The notes: generated by a model not told the origin, from the sequence alone. 64,000 bases of DNA from Thiomicrorhabdus aquaedulcis (GCF_004001325.1 NZ_AP018722.1:1302001-1366000), one strand, 5' to 3'. Counted from the stretch's first letter, positions 38,000-48,617 are shown. Numbers and translations: made by a program.

Positions 38000-38977
38000 A
38001 TGTTTGCGTATATTGTTAGACGAATACTCATGGCCATTCCCATTTTAATTGGGGTCAATTTTATTACTTTTTCGCTGTTTTTTATGGTCAATACCCCCGA
38101 TGATATGGCGCGCTCGCAATTGGGTGCAAAACAAACTACACCCGAAATGATACAGGCCTGGAAAGTGGATCACGGTTATGACAAACCGCTGTTTGTTAAC
38201 ACCGATGCAGAGGGTTTACACATTTTGAGTGAAACGCTGTTTGTACAACAGTCGCTTAAGTTATTTGTGTTTGATTTTGGACAATCAGACGCTGGACGGC
38301 AGATTTCGGCGGATATTTACGAACGCATGTGGCCGAGCCTATCGATTGCACTGCCCACTTTTTTTATTGGCTTAATCACAACCATTGCCCTGGCTTTACT
38401 GATTGTGTTGTTTAGGGGCACGGTACTGGATACTGCGGCCATGGTGGTGGCCGTGGCAATTATGTCTATTTCGGGTCTGTTTTACATTATTGCTGGCCAA
38501 GTATTATTCAGTAAAATATGGCATTGGGTACCCATTTCAGGGTATGAAAACGGCTGGGATGGCGTTAAATTTTTAATTTTACCGGTATTAATTGGCGTGT
38601 TTGCCGGGCTGGGTGCCGGCGTGCGCTGGTATCGCAGTATCTTTTTGGAAGAAATTAATAAAGAGTACATTCGTACTGCGCGCGCTAAAGGATTGTCTGA
38701 AATAAAAGTGCTGTTTTCACACGTTTTACAAAATGGTTTATTGCCTATTTTAACCGGTGTGGTGGTGGTCATTCCAAGCCTGTTTATGGGCAGTTTAATC
38801 ATGGAATCGTTTTTTGGTATACCAGGCCTGGGCAGTTACACCATTGATGCCATTAACGCCCAAGACTTTTCCATTGTAAAAGCCATGGTGTTTTTGGGTT
38901 CGGTGCTTTACATTGTGGGGCTTATTTTGACCGATATTTCATACACTTTTTTTGATCCCCGCGTCAAATTGACCTAA
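38000..38977 (+). CDS. Peptide-type ABC transporter permease, OppB/DppB family
   Basis: The 325-residue protein has six membrane segments, the N-terminal MFAYIVRRILMAIPILIGV and a long periplasmic first loop. The cytoplasmic coupling motif is EEINKEYIRTARAKGLSEIKVLFSHVLQNGLLPI (EAA loop). It begins 3 bp after the binding-protein stop. One exact palindrome at 38822 (I-P-G-L-G) and a near-copy at 38152 (I-Q-A-W-K). The partner permease follows. Confidence 0.9.
   Translation: MFAYIVRRILMAIPILIGVNFITFSLFFMVNTPDDMARSQLGAKQTTPEMIQAWKVDHGYDKPLFVNTDAEGLHILSETLFVQQSLKLFVFDFGQSDAGRQISADIYERMWPSLSIALPTFFIGLITTIALALLIVLFRGTVLDTAAMVVAVAIMSISGLFYIIAGQVLFSKIWHWVPISGYENGWDGVKFLILPVLIGVFAGLGAGVRWYRSIFLEEINKEYIRTARAKGLSEIKVLFSHVLQNGLLPILTGVVVVIPSLFMGSLIMESFFGIPGLGSYTIDAINAQDFSIVKAMVFLGSVLYIVGLILTDISYTFFDPRVKLT
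38822..38831. repeat. Iterated palindrome CCAGGCCTGG (OppB-type gene)
   Basis: Exact decamer, coding I-P-G-L-G. Confidence 0.9.
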
Positions 38978-39016
38978 TCAAAATCGTTACAAAATCGTTA
39001 GCATAGGATGGTAAAC

Positions 39017-40450
39017 ATGACTGTTGTTTTTTTATGGACCGATATCATGGTCTGGAGTTTGGTCTTTATCATTGTTTTGGCCATTAAATCCGCCAGACAA
39101 TCTATGCACACCCGCCAACAATGGCGGCGTGTTTTTGCCTCTCCCATCGCCATGAGTTCGACGATAATTTTGATGTTTTACCTGACGTTTGCATTATTGG
39201 ATTCAGTGCATTTAAAACAAACAGTTTCTACTCATGCAACCCAAGCAGACAGTTCATCAGCAAGTACAAACACCGCTTTGCCATCCACCATCAATCAATC
39301 GGTGTATAGCCTATTAGATTTAGGGTTAATGCACTTAATTGAACAACAAGAACGCACCTATTCGGCGCCATTTGCGCTAACCGAATACAGCAGTTCTTTG
39401 GTGTACGACGCGCAAGGTCAAGTACAGCAACGTTACGTACCATTGCAATACGCGGGGCAACATTTACTCTTACCAACACACGAGACAGCGCATGACATTA
39501 CCCAGCAGCAAATAGCCCGCGATGTACTCATAAAAAGCGCGCAGGCCTTAGGTGGTGCGATGCTGTTTATGTTGGTGGTCTTGAGTTTGTATACCCTGCG
39601 TTATAAGCACGTAAATAAGGCAACAGACACGATTAAGTTGCCGCTTAGAGCGGCTTATATCACGGTGTTTGTGGTAATAAGCTTGCTAACAATCGCTTAT
39701 TATTTAAGCCACTTTTATCACGTGCTGGGCACCGATAAAGTGGGGGCTGATGTCCTGTATAAATCGTTAAAAAGCATTCGCACTGGCGTCTTAATTGGTG
39801 TGCTAACCACCTTGGTTATGTTGCCGTTAGCGTTAATTTTGGGCATAAGTGCCGGTTATTTTAAAGGCTGGGTAGACGATGTGATTCAGTACCTTTACAC
39901 CACGTTAAATTCGATTCCTGGAGTATTATTGATTGCAGCGGCGGTGTTGGTTATGCAAGTCATGATGAGCAATCACCCCGAGTGGTTTACCAGCACCGAA
40001 GAACGCGCCGACATGAGGTTGTTGTTTTTAATTTTTATTTTAGGGGTGACAAGTTGGACTGGCTTATGCCGTTTATTGCGCGCCGAAACCTTAAAAATAA
40101 GTCAAATTGAATATGTGAGTGCGGCCAAAGCGTTTGGCGTAGGGCCGTTTGGCATTATAAAACGTCACATTATGCCCAATTTAATGCACTTGGTACTGAT
40201 TGCATTGGTACTTGATTTTAGTGGCTTGGTGCTCGCCGAGGCGGTGTTGTCGTATGTGGGCGTTGGGGTTGACCCCACCATGCACAGTTGGGGCAATATG
40301 ATTAACCAAGCGCGTTTAGAAATGGCGCGTGAGCCTATGGTTTGGTGGTCGCTGTTTTCGGCGTTCTTTTTTATGTTTATTTTGGTGCTGGCGGCAAATT
40401 TATTTTCAGATCGCGTGCAAACCGTCTTAGATCCGCGTGGTCAAAAATAG
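39017..40450 (+). CDS. Peptide-type ABC transporter permease, OppC family, with long N-terminal extension
   Basis: The 477-residue protein has a normal OppC core in its C-terminal ~280 residues (VLGTDKVGADVLYKSLKSIRTG; EYVSAAKAFGVGPFGIIKRHIMPNLMHLVLI). Ahead of it lie about 200 extra residues with three further hydrophobic segments and a Ser/Thr/Gln-rich loop. ATG 39017 has AGGATGG at good spacing; the earlier ATG 39008 has no usable ribosome-binding site. The extension, together with the anchored binding protein, suggests a distinct importer subtype. Confidence 0.85.
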   Translation: MTVVFLWTDIMVWSLVFIIVLAIKSARQSMHTRQQWRRVFASPIAMSSTIILMFYLTFALLDSVHLKQTVSTHATQADSSSASTNTALPSTINQSVYSLLDLGLMHLIEQQERTYSAPFALTEYSSSLVYDAQGQVQQRYVPLQYAGQHLLLPTHETAHDITQQQIARDVLIKSAQALGGAMLFMLVVLSLYTLRYKHVNKATDTIKLPLRAAYITVFVVISLLTIAYYLSHFYHVLGTDKVGADVLYKSLKSIRTGVLIGVLTTLVMLPLALILGISAGYFKGWVDDVIQYLYTTLNSIPGVLLIAAAVLVMQVMMSNHPEWFTSTEERADMRLLFLIFILGVTSWTGLCRLLRAETLKISQIEYVSAAKAFGVGPFGIIKRHIMPNLMHLVLIALVLDFSGLVLAEAVLSYVGVGVDPTMHSWGNMINQARLEMAREPMVWWSLFSAFFFMFILVLAANLFSDRVQTVLDPRGQK

Positions 40451-40459
40451 GAAGTTGGT

Positions 40460-42118
40460 ATGAGTGAATTACCCTTGTTAACGGCGTTACCGGTGCTGTG
40501 CGTTAAAAATTTACAAATATTTGCCGGCAACACTGTGTTAGTTAATCGGCTTAACTTTGACATTAAGCCAGGCGAAATTTTCGCTTTAGTAGGCGAATCC
40601 GGCAGCGGAAAGTCATTAACTTCATTGGCTATTATGCGTTTGTTACCGCCCGCTTTAAGCGTATCCGCTGATTGGGTTAAGTTGCATCAAGATGATTTAT
40701 TTGCCTTGCCCGAATATAAAATGCAGGCGGTGCGCGGTCGTAAAGTGGCCATGATTTTTCAAGAGCCTATGACCTCGCTTAACCCTGTTATGAAAGTGGG
40801 TGAACAAGTTGCCGAGGTACTTCGGGTGCATCTTAAACTGTCAAGCAAAGCGGCACGCGCGCAAGTGGTGAGTTTGTTTGAAGAGGTGGGCATTCCCAAC
40901 CCCAGTGAGCGTTACGATTGGTATGCACATCAATTGTCTGGTGGGCAAAAGCAGCGGGTGATGATTGCCATGGCACTCGCGTGTGAACCCGATTTATTGA
41001 TTGCCGACGAACCGACTACTGCGCTGGATGTGACCATTCAAGCGCAAGTATTGGATTTACTCAAGCAGATTCGCGACAAGCGCGGCTTGGCCATCTTGTT
41101 TATTACCCACGACATGGGCGTGGTAAGCGAAATGGCCGATACGGTTGCCGTAATGCGCCAGGGTGAAATTGTTGAAATGGCCGAAAAAAACCAATTTTTT
41201 AACGCCCCGCAACATCCCTACACGCAAAAATTACTGCAAGACGCTGTTCCTAAAAAGCAGTTTAGGGTAATCAACGATGGGCACACCGTCTTAAAACTGC
41301 ACGATTTAAAAGTGCACTTTCCCATTAAAAAAGGCCTGTTTCAGCGCACTGTGGGTTACGTTAAAGCGGTCGATGGTGTGTGTTTAGAGATTAAAAAAGG
41401 CCAAACATTGGCGCTGGTGGGCGAGTCGGGCAGCGGCAAAAGCACCATTGGACAGGCCATTTTAAAATTAGTGCATACCACCGACGGGGCGGTGTTTTTT
41501 AACGCACACGACTCGAATGGGACAGACAGTGGTGTCAATTTAAGTCAATTGTCCGAAAAACAGATGAAGCCGTTTCGTAAAAAAGTCCAAGTGATTTTTC
41601 AAGATCCTTTTTCGGCCTTAAATCCGCGCATGACCATTCAAGAAATTATTAGAGAAGGCATGGTGAGCTTAAAAGTAGGCCCACAAAACCGCGCATGGCA
41701 AGACCAACGCATTGAAGCACTTTTGGCGCAAGTGGGGCTGTTGAGTGAGCATAAAACCCGTTACCCACACGAATTTTCGGGCGGACAGCGCCAACGCATT
41801 GGCATTGCCAGGGCGTTGGCGGTAGAGCCAGAATTAATTATTTGCGACGAGCCCACCAGCGCACTGGACGTTACCGTGCGGGCGCAAGTATTGGATTTGT
41901 TAGAAGATTTGCAAAAAGAGTACGGTATGTCGTATCTGTTTATCACCCATGACCTGTCTATTATTCCGGGCATTGCCCACCACGTGGCGGTGATGCAGCA
42001 GGGTAAAATTGTTGAACAAGGCTCGGTACAAAGCGTTCTGCAAAACCCCCAACATCCTTACACTAAGGCATTGTTAAGTTCTGCACCCAAGTTGATTCAG
42101 CAGACTTTGCTCACATAA
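40460..42118 (+). CDS. Fused peptide-type ABC transporter ATPase (OppD-OppF type)
   Basis: The 552-residue protein holds two ABC ATPases in one chain. Each has Walker A GESGSGKS, signature [16 protein letters not shown] or [16 protein letters not shown], and Walker B with [14 protein letters not shown] or [14 protein letters not shown]. Oligopeptide-transport C-terminal motifs ([20 protein letters not shown]) follow each. It energises the two preceding permeases. AGGAAG precedes the ATG. Last gene of the four-gene operon; an extended palindrome lies 52 bp downstream. Confidence 0.93.
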   Translation: MSELPLLTALPVLCVKNLQIFAGNTVLVNRLNFDIKPGEIFALVGESGSGKSLTSLAIMRLLPPALSVSADWVKLHQDDLFALPEYKMQAVRGRKVAMIFQEPMTSLNPVMKVGEQVAEVLRVHLKLSSKAARAQVVSLFEEVGIPNPSERYDWYAHQLSGGQKQRVMIAMALACEPDLLIADEPTTALDVTIQAQVLDLLKQIRDKRGLAILFITHDMGVVSEMADTVAVMRQGEIVEMAEKNQFFNAPQHPYTQKLLQDAVPKKQFRVINDGHTVLKLHDLKVHFPIKKGLFQRTVGYVKAVDGVCLEIKKGQTLALVGESGSGKSTIGQAILKLVHTTDGAVFFNAHDSNGTDSGVNLSQLSEKQMKPFRKKVQVIFQDPFSALNPRMTIQEIIREGMVSLKVGPQNRAWQDQRIEALLAQVGLLSEHKTRYPHEFSGGQRQRIGIARALAVEPELIICDEPTSALDVTVRAQVLDLLEDLQKEYGMSYLFITHDLSIIPGIAHHVAVMQQGKIVEQGSVQSVLQNPQHPYTKALLSSAPKLIQQTLLT

Positions 42119-42123
42119 TGTGA

Positions 42124-42153
42124 TGTTAATGAGTGTTAATGGGTGTTAATGGG
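42124..42153. repeat. Tandem repeat, three 10-bp units
   Basis: TGTTAATGAG followed by two copies of TGTTAATGGG, just after the importer operon. Confidence 0.75.
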
Positions 42154-42170
42154 TGTAAAGCGCTTTAAAC

Positions 42171-42194
42171 ACGTTGACCAGGCCTGGTCAACGT
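42171..42194. repeat. Extended 24-bp perfect palindrome around CCAGGCCTGG, between convergent operons
   Basis: The decamer (42178-42187) is extended perfectly by ACGTTGA on the left and its complement on the right. A short T-rich stretch follows, so it may terminate transcription. Confidence 0.9.
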
Positions 42195-42197
42195 TCT

Positions 42198-42238
42198 TTC
42201 TTAATTAGTTTTCTTAATTAGTTTTTCTTAATTAATTA
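42198..42238. repeat. Tandem CTTAATTAG repeats
   Basis: Three near-identical units containing TTCTTAATTA at about 12-13 bp spacing, running to the end of the yciK gene. Confidence 0.7.
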
Positions 42239-42937
42239 CAGTCGATTCAATAGAGCACTCTTTGGTTGGCTTACAGCGGCCTTTTCGTCCAGTAAATCGT
42301 TTAACAGTTCTTTGGCTAACGCCTGTGGGCTGGGTAGGTCATTGGGGTTTTCACCCGGAAACAATCGGCCGCGAGCGGCGGTAGCAAACGCGGGCAAATT
42401 GGCCAAATAGACGCCTAAATTGCTGTGGGTCTGTTCGGCGGCGACGGTGCGGCACAACTGTTCTAATCCGGCTTTGGCCACGCCGTAAGCACCGTAAAAG
42501 GCGGGGTGTTGCTTGGGTAAACGGTCCAAAATACCCACCAATTGACCATTAGGCGCTTGGGTGAGTAACGATAAGGTTTGCTGAATGATATGAAAATTAG
42601 CGTTTAAATTGGTGTGCAGCACCTCATACCATTGACTGTAATCAAACTGGGCAATAGGCGTAAACGCCGGCATAATTGCGGCGTTTAAAATAACGCCGTC
42701 TAAATGCGTGTAATACTCAGTTAACGTCGTTCGCAACTCTTTGTAGTGCTCAATGTTGGCACCCAATAAATCCAATGGGTAGAGCGTTACTTGGTCTGAA
42801 TCAAGTTGATCGCACAGGTCATACAGTTTTTCGAGTTCTTTATCAATCAAAATGACGTGATGACCGCGAGCAATCAGCTCGGTGGCAAACGCTTTACCCA
42901 ATCCGCTGGCCGCGCCCGTGATTAAATAGGTTTTCAT
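42236..42937 (-). CDS. yciK: SDR-family oxidoreductase, YciK-like
   Basis: The 233-residue protein has the SDR cofactor motif YLITGAASGLGKAFA, the NAG-like LDGVILNAA and the catalytic YGAYGVAKAG. Its position directly after the ubiG and phosphatase genes is the conserved gammaproteobacterial order for yciK. The substrate is unknown. The frame is open to 43033, but ATG 42937 overlaps the upstream gene's stop (ATGA) and has AAAGGAAA before it. Confidence 0.8.
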   Translation of the reverse strand: MKTYLITGAASGLGKAFATELIARGHHVILIDKELEKLYDLCDQLDSDQVTLYPLDLLGANIEHYKELRTTLTEYYTHLDGVILNAAIMPAFTPIAQFDYSQWYEVLHTNLNANFHIIQQTLSLLTQAPNGQLVGILDRLPKQHPAFYGAYGVAKAGLEQLCRTVAAEQTHSNLGVYLANLPAFATAARGRLFPGENPNDLPSPQALAKELLNDLLDEKAAVSQPKSALLNRL

Positions 42938-43626
42938 AACATTTCCTTTAAATTGGAATGGGGTGATGTTGTTAAGGTTGTTAAAAATTCGGTCAGTTCG
43001 TAAGGTGTGCCAAAGTGGTAGTCGGCTTGCCAATCTTGGGCGGTAGAATCTTCTGGAATATAGCCAAATAACGCGGCCGCAGTGCGCATGCCGGCGTTAA
43101 CGCCCGCTTTAATGTCACGCGGATGATCGCCAATGTACAAGCAATGTTGTGGCTCTACTTGGCACTGTTGCGCCGCTAACCACAAGGGTTCTGGGTGTGG
43201 CTTGCGCACCGCTAAAGTGTCGCCGCTGACAATGCTGTGTGGCGTACTGGGAAAGTTAAAATGGGTTAATAATTCAGCGGTAAGCCAGCCGGGTTTGTTG
43301 GTGACAATACCCCACGGAATGGCATTATTGGCCAACGCTTGCAGGCCGGCTTCTAGCGACGGAAAAAGCTGAGTGTGGCGCGCAATATTGTCAAAGTAAA
43401 TTTTTAAAAAGTGCGTGCGACGCGCTTGCAGTTCGTCACCGCTTAAATCGGGAAACGCGAGTTGAGTCATGGCCAAACCGCCTTGCGACACCACTTTACG
43501 AATGTCTTGATAACGTAACGGTGGTTGTGAAAATTCTTGGCAAGTTTTATTAAGGGCGTAGGCAAAATCGTACGAGGTGTCTAATAGCGTACCGTCTAAA
43601 TCAAATAAAATGCATTGAATGCTCAT
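42934..43626 (-). CDS. HAD-family phosphatase (Gph / MupP type)
   Basis: The 230-residue HAD hydrolase has motif I FDLDGTLLDTS, motif II region VTNKPGW and motif III GDHPRDIKAG. Between ubiG and yciK, relatives are annotated as phosphoglycolate phosphatase, and the Pseudomonas version at this locus was shown to be MupP, an N-acetylmuramate-6-phosphate phosphatase. Sequence alone cannot choose between them. The start is ATG 43626 with AAGG upstream; the longer frame start at 43674 lacks one. Translationally coupled to yciK. Confidence 0.85.
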   Translation of the reverse strand: MSIQCILFDLDGTLLDTSYDFAYALNKTCQEFSQPPLRYQDIRKVVSQGGLAMTQLAFPDLSGDELQARRTHFLKIYFDNIARHTQLFPSLEAGLQALANNAIPWGIVTNKPGWLTAELLTHFNFPSTPHSIVSGDTLAVRKPHPEPLWLAAQQCQVEPQHCLYIGDHPRDIKAGVNAGMRTAAALFGYIPEDSTAQDWQADYHFGTPYELTEFLTTLTTSPHSNLKEML

Positions 43627-43696
43627 GAAAAAACCTTGCTTGAAAAAAAGTGTAGGGATAAAAACTAAAACCAACTAAAGCCAAAACTTTATAGCG

Positions 43697-44413
43697 TTAA
43701 AGGCCTTTTTGATAGGCTAATAAATAGTTCACGTCCAAATTATCAGACAATCCATAACGATTAAGCAACGGATTAAACTCAATGCCGGCGCTGTCGCGCA
43801 AGTACAGTCCGGCCTCGCGGGCCATGGCATCCAGTTCGGCTGGGGTAATAAATTTTTGATGCGTATGCGTACCTTTAGGCACCAAGTTTAATACGTGTTC
43901 GGCGGCGACAATGGCCAATAAATACGATTTGTAATTGCGGTTTAAGGTCGAAAAAAACACCCAACCGCCCGGTTTAACCAATTGAGCGGCTGCGCGAATA
44001 ATCGACGCGGGGTCAGGAACGTGCTCTAACATTTCCATGCACGTTACCAAGTCAAAGCGGCTCGGGTGTTGTTGGGCAAAGTCTTCGGCGGCCACCAATT
44101 GGTAATCCACTTTAATACCCGAATCTAAGCCGTGTAACTTGGCGATGGTTAACACCTCTTTGGCCAAGTCTATGCCGGTAACGGCCGCACCCGCACGCGC
44201 AAGGGCTTCGGACAAAATACCACCGCCACAACCAATATCCAACGCTTGCATGTCTTTAAGTGTGCCATGCTTTTCTATAAACGCCAATCTGTGCGGGTTG
44301 ATTTTGTGTAGCGCACCAAACTCACCTTCAAGGTCCCACCAAGTGTTGGACAGACGATTAAAATTGTCTAGCTCGCCGGCGTCGGCATTGGTGTGAGAGG
44401 CTGCGATGGTCAT
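43697..44413 (-). CDS. ubiG: Ubiquinone biosynthesis O-methyltransferase UbiG
   Basis: The 238-residue class I methyltransferase has WWDLEGEFGALHKINPHRL near the N-terminus, a UbiG hallmark, and motif I ALDIGCGGGILSEALARAG. It performs both O-methylations in ubiquinone synthesis. It is first of a three-gene minus-strand group. Confidence 0.95.
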   Translation of the reverse strand: MTIAASHTNADAGELDNFNRLSNTWWDLEGEFGALHKINPHRLAFIEKHGTLKDMQALDIGCGGGILSEALARAGAAVTGIDLAKEVLTIAKLHGLDSGIKVDYQLVAAEDFAQQHPSRFDLVTCMEMLEHVPDPASIIRAAAQLVKPGGWVFFSTLNRNYKSYLLAIVAAEHVLNLVPKGTHTHQKFITPAELDAMAREAGLYLRDSAGIEFNPLLNRYGLSDNLDVNYLLAYQKGL

Positions 44414-44502
44414 ATGATTACTCGATTAAAGGCGTTATAGAAGGCGGGCAGTAAAATTAGCCCAAAATTATACCTAAATATGCATGGCGTTTAGAGCTTT
44501 AA

Positions 44503-44520
44503 TTGACCAGGCCTGGTCAA
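44503..44520. repeat. Extended palindrome TTGACCAGGCCTGGTCAA between divergent ubiG and gyrA
   Basis: Perfect 18-bp palindrome with the decamer at 44507-44516. Confidence 0.9.
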
Positions 44521-44668
44521 CTTAAAATATAGATTTGTCCAAAAAACGCCGTATTAAGCGATTTGAGCGGTTTTATTTTGGTCGGCGTTAGGGGGACGAG
44601 GAATTTTTTATTTTAGCTTAAAGACCGTTATTTGCTTATTAAACCCTAATTTTGGCTATAAATTTCGC

Positions 44669-44674
44669 TATAAT
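44669..44674 (+). promoter_or_regulatory. Candidate -10 box for gyrA
   Basis: TATAAT within TTCGCTATAATAAGCGG, about 38 bp upstream of the start. No clear -35; it may be an extended -10 type. Confidence 0.5.
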
Positions 44675-44712
44675 AAGCGGTTTAGAAATTTACCACTAAG
44701 ATTGGATGATCG

Positions 44713-47352
44713 ATGTCAGTATTTGCACGTGAAATTATTCCTATTGCTCTCGAAGATGAGATGGAGCAATCCTACCTAAGTTATGCCATGAGCGTAATTG
44801 TAGGACGAGCACTTCCAGATGTAAGAGACGGTTTAAAGCCGGTACACCGTCGCGTTTTATACGCCATGAGTGTGTTGGGCAACGACTTTAATAAACCGTA
44901 CAAAAAATCGGCACGTATTGTCGGGGATGTTATTGGTAAGTATCACCCGCATGGTGATACGGCCGTGTACGACACGATTGTTCGTATGGCGCAGCCGTTT
45001 AGTTTGCGTTATATGCTGGTAGACGGACAAGGTAACTTTGGTTCGGTAGACGGCGATTCGCCCGCCGCCATGCGTTATACCGAAATTAGAATGTCTAAAA
45101 TGGCGCACCAATTGCTGGCCGATTTGGACAAAGAAACCGTTAATTTTTCAGAAAACTACGATGGTTCAGAACACGAACCCAATGTGTTGCCCACACGTAT
45201 TCCCAATTTACTGGTAAACGGCTCGTCGGGGATTGCCGTGGGTATGGCCACCAATATTCCGCCTCACAACATCACCGAAACGGTCAACGCCTGTTTAGCC
45301 TTTATTGAAAACCCCAATATGGACGTGGCTCAGTTAATGGAATACATTCCAGGGCCTGATTTTCCAACCTACGGCATCATCAATGGCACATCAGGCATTC
45401 GCGAGGCGTATGAAACCGGTCGTGGTCGCGTTAAAATTCGCGCTAGAACTGGGGTAGAAACTGATAAGTCGGGCAAGTCGCAAATTATTGTTCACGAACT
45501 GCCCTATCAGGTCAACAAGGCACGTTTAATTGAGCGCATTGCCGAGTTGGTTAAAGAGAAAAAAATTGAAGGCATTACCGGTCTACGCGACGAGTCGGAT
45601 AAAGACGGTATGCGCATTGTGATTGAACTGCGTCGCAATGAAGTCCCAGAAGTGATTATTAATAATTTGTACAAACAAACGTCCATGCAAACGGTGTTTG
45701 GCGTAAACATGGTGGCGTTAATTGAAGGCCAGCCTAAGCTGCTTAATTTAAAACAAATTATTGAGGCGTTTATTAAACACCGCCGCGAAGTAGTAACCCG
45801 CCGCACTATTTACGACTTACGCAAAGCCCGTGAAAAAGCCCATACTTTAGAAGGCTTGGCCGTGGCACTCAATAACATCGATGAGATGATTGAGCTTATT
45901 AAAGCCTCACCCAGTCCAGCGGTGGCCAAAGAGCGCATGTTAGAGCGCAACTGGCCGCTAGGGCGCGTGATTGATTTATTAGAGCGCGTTGAACTTAAAG
46001 ACGTGCGCCCCGAAGACCTGCCCGAAGGCTTTGGCGCCAAAGACGATATTTACAAACTGTCGCCCAATCAGGCGCAGGCTATTTTAGAGATGCGTCTGCA
46101 CCGTTTAACCGGGCTAGAACAAGATAAAATCATTGAAGAATACCGTGGTTTAATTGCCAAAATTGCCGAGTTTTTAGAAATTTTGCGCAACCCAGACCGT
46201 TTAACCGAAGTAGTCAAAGCCGAGTTGGTTGAGGTGATTGAAACCTTTGGCGACGTTCGCCGTACCGAAATTGACCATTCGTATCAAGATTTGGACGCCG
46301 AAGATTTAATTGCAGTAGAAGACCGCATTGTGACCTTGTCTAACGATGGCTACATTAAAACGCAGCCGTTAAGCGATTACCGCGCGCAAAAACGTGGCGG
46401 GCGTGGCAAATCGGCCACCGCCATGAAAGAAGAAGACGAAGTAGGTCAGCTGTTTGTGGCCAGCACGCACGACATGCTGCTGTGTTTTTCAAACAAAGGT
46501 AAGCTTTATTGGCAAAAAACTTGGCAGTTGCCATTGGCCAGTCGTGGCAGTCGCGGTAAACCTATCATTAACGTGTTTCCATTAGAAGACGGCGAGCACA
46601 TTACCTCGGTACTGCCGGTAAACGAGTTTGACGAACAACGCGTGGTCTTTATGGCCACTCGTGATTCGATTGTAAAACGTGTGGCCTTAAGCGATTTTTC
46701 TCGCCCACGCGCCAACGGCATTATTGCGGTTGACCTGTCGGACGACGATGAATTGGTGGGCACGGCGTTAACCGATGGCCAGCAAGAAATTATGCTGTTT
46801 AGCAATATTGGTAAAGCCATTCGTTTTAAAGAGAGTGACGTACGCATTATGGGACGCACCGCGCGTGGTGTGCGCGGCATGAAGTTAAGCGACGGCGCTA
46901 AGGTGATTAGCATGCAAGTGGCTAAACCCGATACCTTAATCTTAACCGCGACCGAACACGGCTTTGGTAAGTGCACCCCGGTGGACGACTATTCGACCAT
47001 CAATCGTGGTGGGCAAGGGGTTATCTCGATTAAAACCACCGAGCGCAATGGCCAAGTGGTCGCGGCCGTGTCGGTCAACGCCAATCAAGAAATGGTGCTT
47101 ATCACCAATAAAGGTACTTTGGTACGCACTCGCGTCTCCGAAGTTTCGGTGGTCGGGCGCAACACCCAGGGCGTTAAACTGATTAATGTCACCAAAGGCG
47201 AGCAAGTGGTTGGTTTGGCGGTGGTCGATCTTGAACAAGACGACGATAGTTTGACGGATGATGTGGCAGACAATTTGGTTGACGGTTTGCCCGAAAACCT
47301 AAGCGATGCGCAAGACGCCTTGCCACAAGCCGACAACACACCAGAGTCTTAA
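44713..47352 (+). CDS. gyrA: DNA gyrase subunit A
   Basis: The 879-residue protein has the quinolone-resistance region [17 protein letters not shown], with Thr at E. coli position 83 and Asp at 87. The active-site tyrosine is in [11 protein letters not shown] (near residue 122). The C-terminal beta-pinwheel carries the GyrA box QKRGGRGK, which separates it from ParC, and the tail is acidic. Gyrase introduces negative supercoils. No iterated palindrome lies in its 2.6 kb, but a 32-bp palindromic copy follows 18 bp after the stop. Confidence 0.98.
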   Translation: MSVFAREIIPIALEDEMEQSYLSYAMSVIVGRALPDVRDGLKPVHRRVLYAMSVLGNDFNKPYKKSARIVGDVIGKYHPHGDTAVYDTIVRMAQPFSLRYMLVDGQGNFGSVDGDSPAAMRYTEIRMSKMAHQLLADLDKETVNFSENYDGSEHEPNVLPTRIPNLLVNGSSGIAVGMATNIPPHNITETVNACLAFIENPNMDVAQLMEYIPGPDFPTYGIINGTSGIREAYETGRGRVKIRARTGVETDKSGKSQIIVHELPYQVNKARLIERIAELVKEKKIEGITGLRDESDKDGMRIVIELRRNEVPEVIINNLYKQTSMQTVFGVNMVALIEGQPKLLNLKQIIEAFIKHRREVVTRRTIYDLRKAREKAHTLEGLAVALNNIDEMIELIKASPSPAVAKERMLERNWPLGRVIDLLERVELKDVRPEDLPEGFGAKDDIYKLSPNQAQAILEMRLHRLTGLEQDKIIEEYRGLIAKIAEFLEILRNPDRLTEVVKAELVEVIETFGDVRRTEIDHSYQDLDAEDLIAVEDRIVTLSNDGYIKTQPLSDYRAQKRGGRGKSATAMKEEDEVGQLFVASTHDMLLCFSNKGKLYWQKTWQLPLASRGSRGKPIINVFPLEDGEHITSVLPVNEFDEQRVVFMATRDSIVKRVALSDFSRPRANGIIAVDLSDDDELVGTALTDGQQEIMLFSNIGKAIRFKESDVRIMGRTARGVRGMKLSDGAKVISMQVAKPDTLILTATEHGFGKCTPVDDYSTINRGGQGVISIKTTERNGQVVAAVSVNANQEMVLITNKGTLVRTRVSEVSVVGRNTQGVKLINVTKGEQVVGLAVVDLEQDDDSLTDDVADNLVDGLPENLSDAQDALPQADNTPES

Positions 47353-47370
47353 CGACAGGTTTAACGCAAT

Positions 47371-47402
47371 ACAATAAATGACCAGGCCTGGTCATTTATT
47401 GT
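47371..47402 (+). terminator. 32-bp perfect palindrome built on CCAGGCCTGG, probable gyrA terminator
   Basis: The decamer at 47382-47391 is flanked by perfectly complementary 11-bp arms (ACAATAAATGA on the left) and followed by T-rich DNA (GTTTTACCTTTT). It can form a stable hairpin and is the longest perfect extension seen. Confidence 0.75.
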
Positions 47403-47451
47403 TTTACCTTTTAGATTATTTGAAAGAAATCTTTGCTAAGGAAAATCCTCC

Positions 47452-48546
47452 ATGACAAGAGCGTATAATTTTAGTGCCGGTCCGGCCATGTTGCCCGAAC
47501 CCGTAATGCAGCAAGCGGCCGCCGAGTTTTTAAACTGGCAAAACACCGGTATGTCGGTAATGGAAATGAGTCATCGCTCAAAAGAATACATGGCGTTGGC
47601 GCATAAAATGGAAGCCGATTTACGTCAAGTAATGGCCATTCCGAGTAACTACAAAGTATTGTTTTTACACGGTGGCGCGTCCATGCAGTTTTCGGCCATT
47701 CCGTTAAATTTAACCCAACCTGGCGACACAGTTGATTATTTAAACACCGGCGTGTGGTCAACCAAAGCCATTGTTGAGGCGCGACGTTTTGTGCACGTAA
47801 ACGTGGTTACCGGCGGTGAGCTTGATAATCCTGTGACCATCGCCGACCCGGTAGAATGGCACTTTAGTGAAAATGCTAAATACATTCATATTTGCGTGAA
47901 CGAAACCATTACTGGTTTAGAGATGCAAACCAGCCATTTAGAGGCTGTTTTTGCCCAAGGCAAACCGGTGATTGCCGACATGTCGTCTAATATTATGTGC
48001 CGTGAAATCGACGTAAGTCGTTACGCCATGATTTACGCGGGCGCGCAAAAGAACATTGGTCCGGCCGGAATGGCCATTGCGATTGTTCGCGAAGACCTTT
48101 TGGGTTATGCCCGTGACGACACGCCTACATTATTAAACTGGCAGGTTTACGCAAATAATGAGTCGATGTTTAACACGCCGTCTACTTACTCTTGGTACTT
48201 AGCAGGCCTGGTGTTTGAATGGTTGCAATCGATTGGTGGCGTGGCGCAAATGGCTAAAATTAATGAACGTAAAGCCACTTTGTTGTACAACTATTTAGAC
48301 CAATCCAGCTTTTACCACAACCCCATTCACCCCGCACAACGCTCGTGGATGAATGTGACTTTTACGCTTAAAAACCCAGCGTTAGAGACGGACTTTTTAA
48401 GCCAAGCCAAAGCCGCAGGCCTTCTCAGTTTAAAAGGTCATAAAGCGTTTGGCGGAATGCGTGCCAGCATTTATAACGCCATGCCCGAAGCCGGTGTGGT
48501 GGCGTTAATTGCATTTTTAGAACAATTTGCGGCACAAAACGCTTAA
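47452..48546 (+). CDS. serC: Phosphoserine aminotransferase
   Basis: The 364-residue PLP enzyme starts YNFSAGPAMLPEPVMQQA, with the PLP lysine in YAGAQKNIGPAG (near residue 199). It converts 3-phosphohydroxypyruvate to phosphoserine and also acts in pyridoxal synthesis. It opens the serC-pheA-hisC-tyrA-aroA-cmk-rpsA cluster. A near-copy of the palindrome at 48202 codes A-G-L-V. Confidence 0.97.
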   Translation: MTRAYNFSAGPAMLPEPVMQQAAAEFLNWQNTGMSVMEMSHRSKEYMALAHKMEADLRQVMAIPSNYKVLFLHGGASMQFSAIPLNLTQPGDTVDYLNTGVWSTKAIVEARRFVHVNVVTGGELDNPVTIADPVEWHFSENAKYIHICVNETITGLEMQTSHLEAVFAQGKPVIADMSSNIMCREIDVSRYAMIYAGAQKNIGPAGMAIAIVREDLLGYARDDTPTLLNWQVYANNESMFNTPSTYSWYLAGLVFEWLQSIGGVAQMAKINERKATLLYNYLDQSSFYHNPIHPAQRSWMNVTFTLKNPALETDFLSQAKAAGLLSLKGHKAFGGMRASIYNAMPEAGVVALIAFLEQFAAQNA

Positions 48547-48617
48547 TTGCCTAATCGCCTAACGCTACGGGCGCGGTTAAATTATTATTAAAAATCAACA
48601 CTCAAAATAGGCCAGAG

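Noticed and set aside
42124-42238. Tandem repeats after the importer as a CRISPR-like array
   Set aside because: Units are 10-13 bp, contiguous, without spacers, and there are no cas genes.
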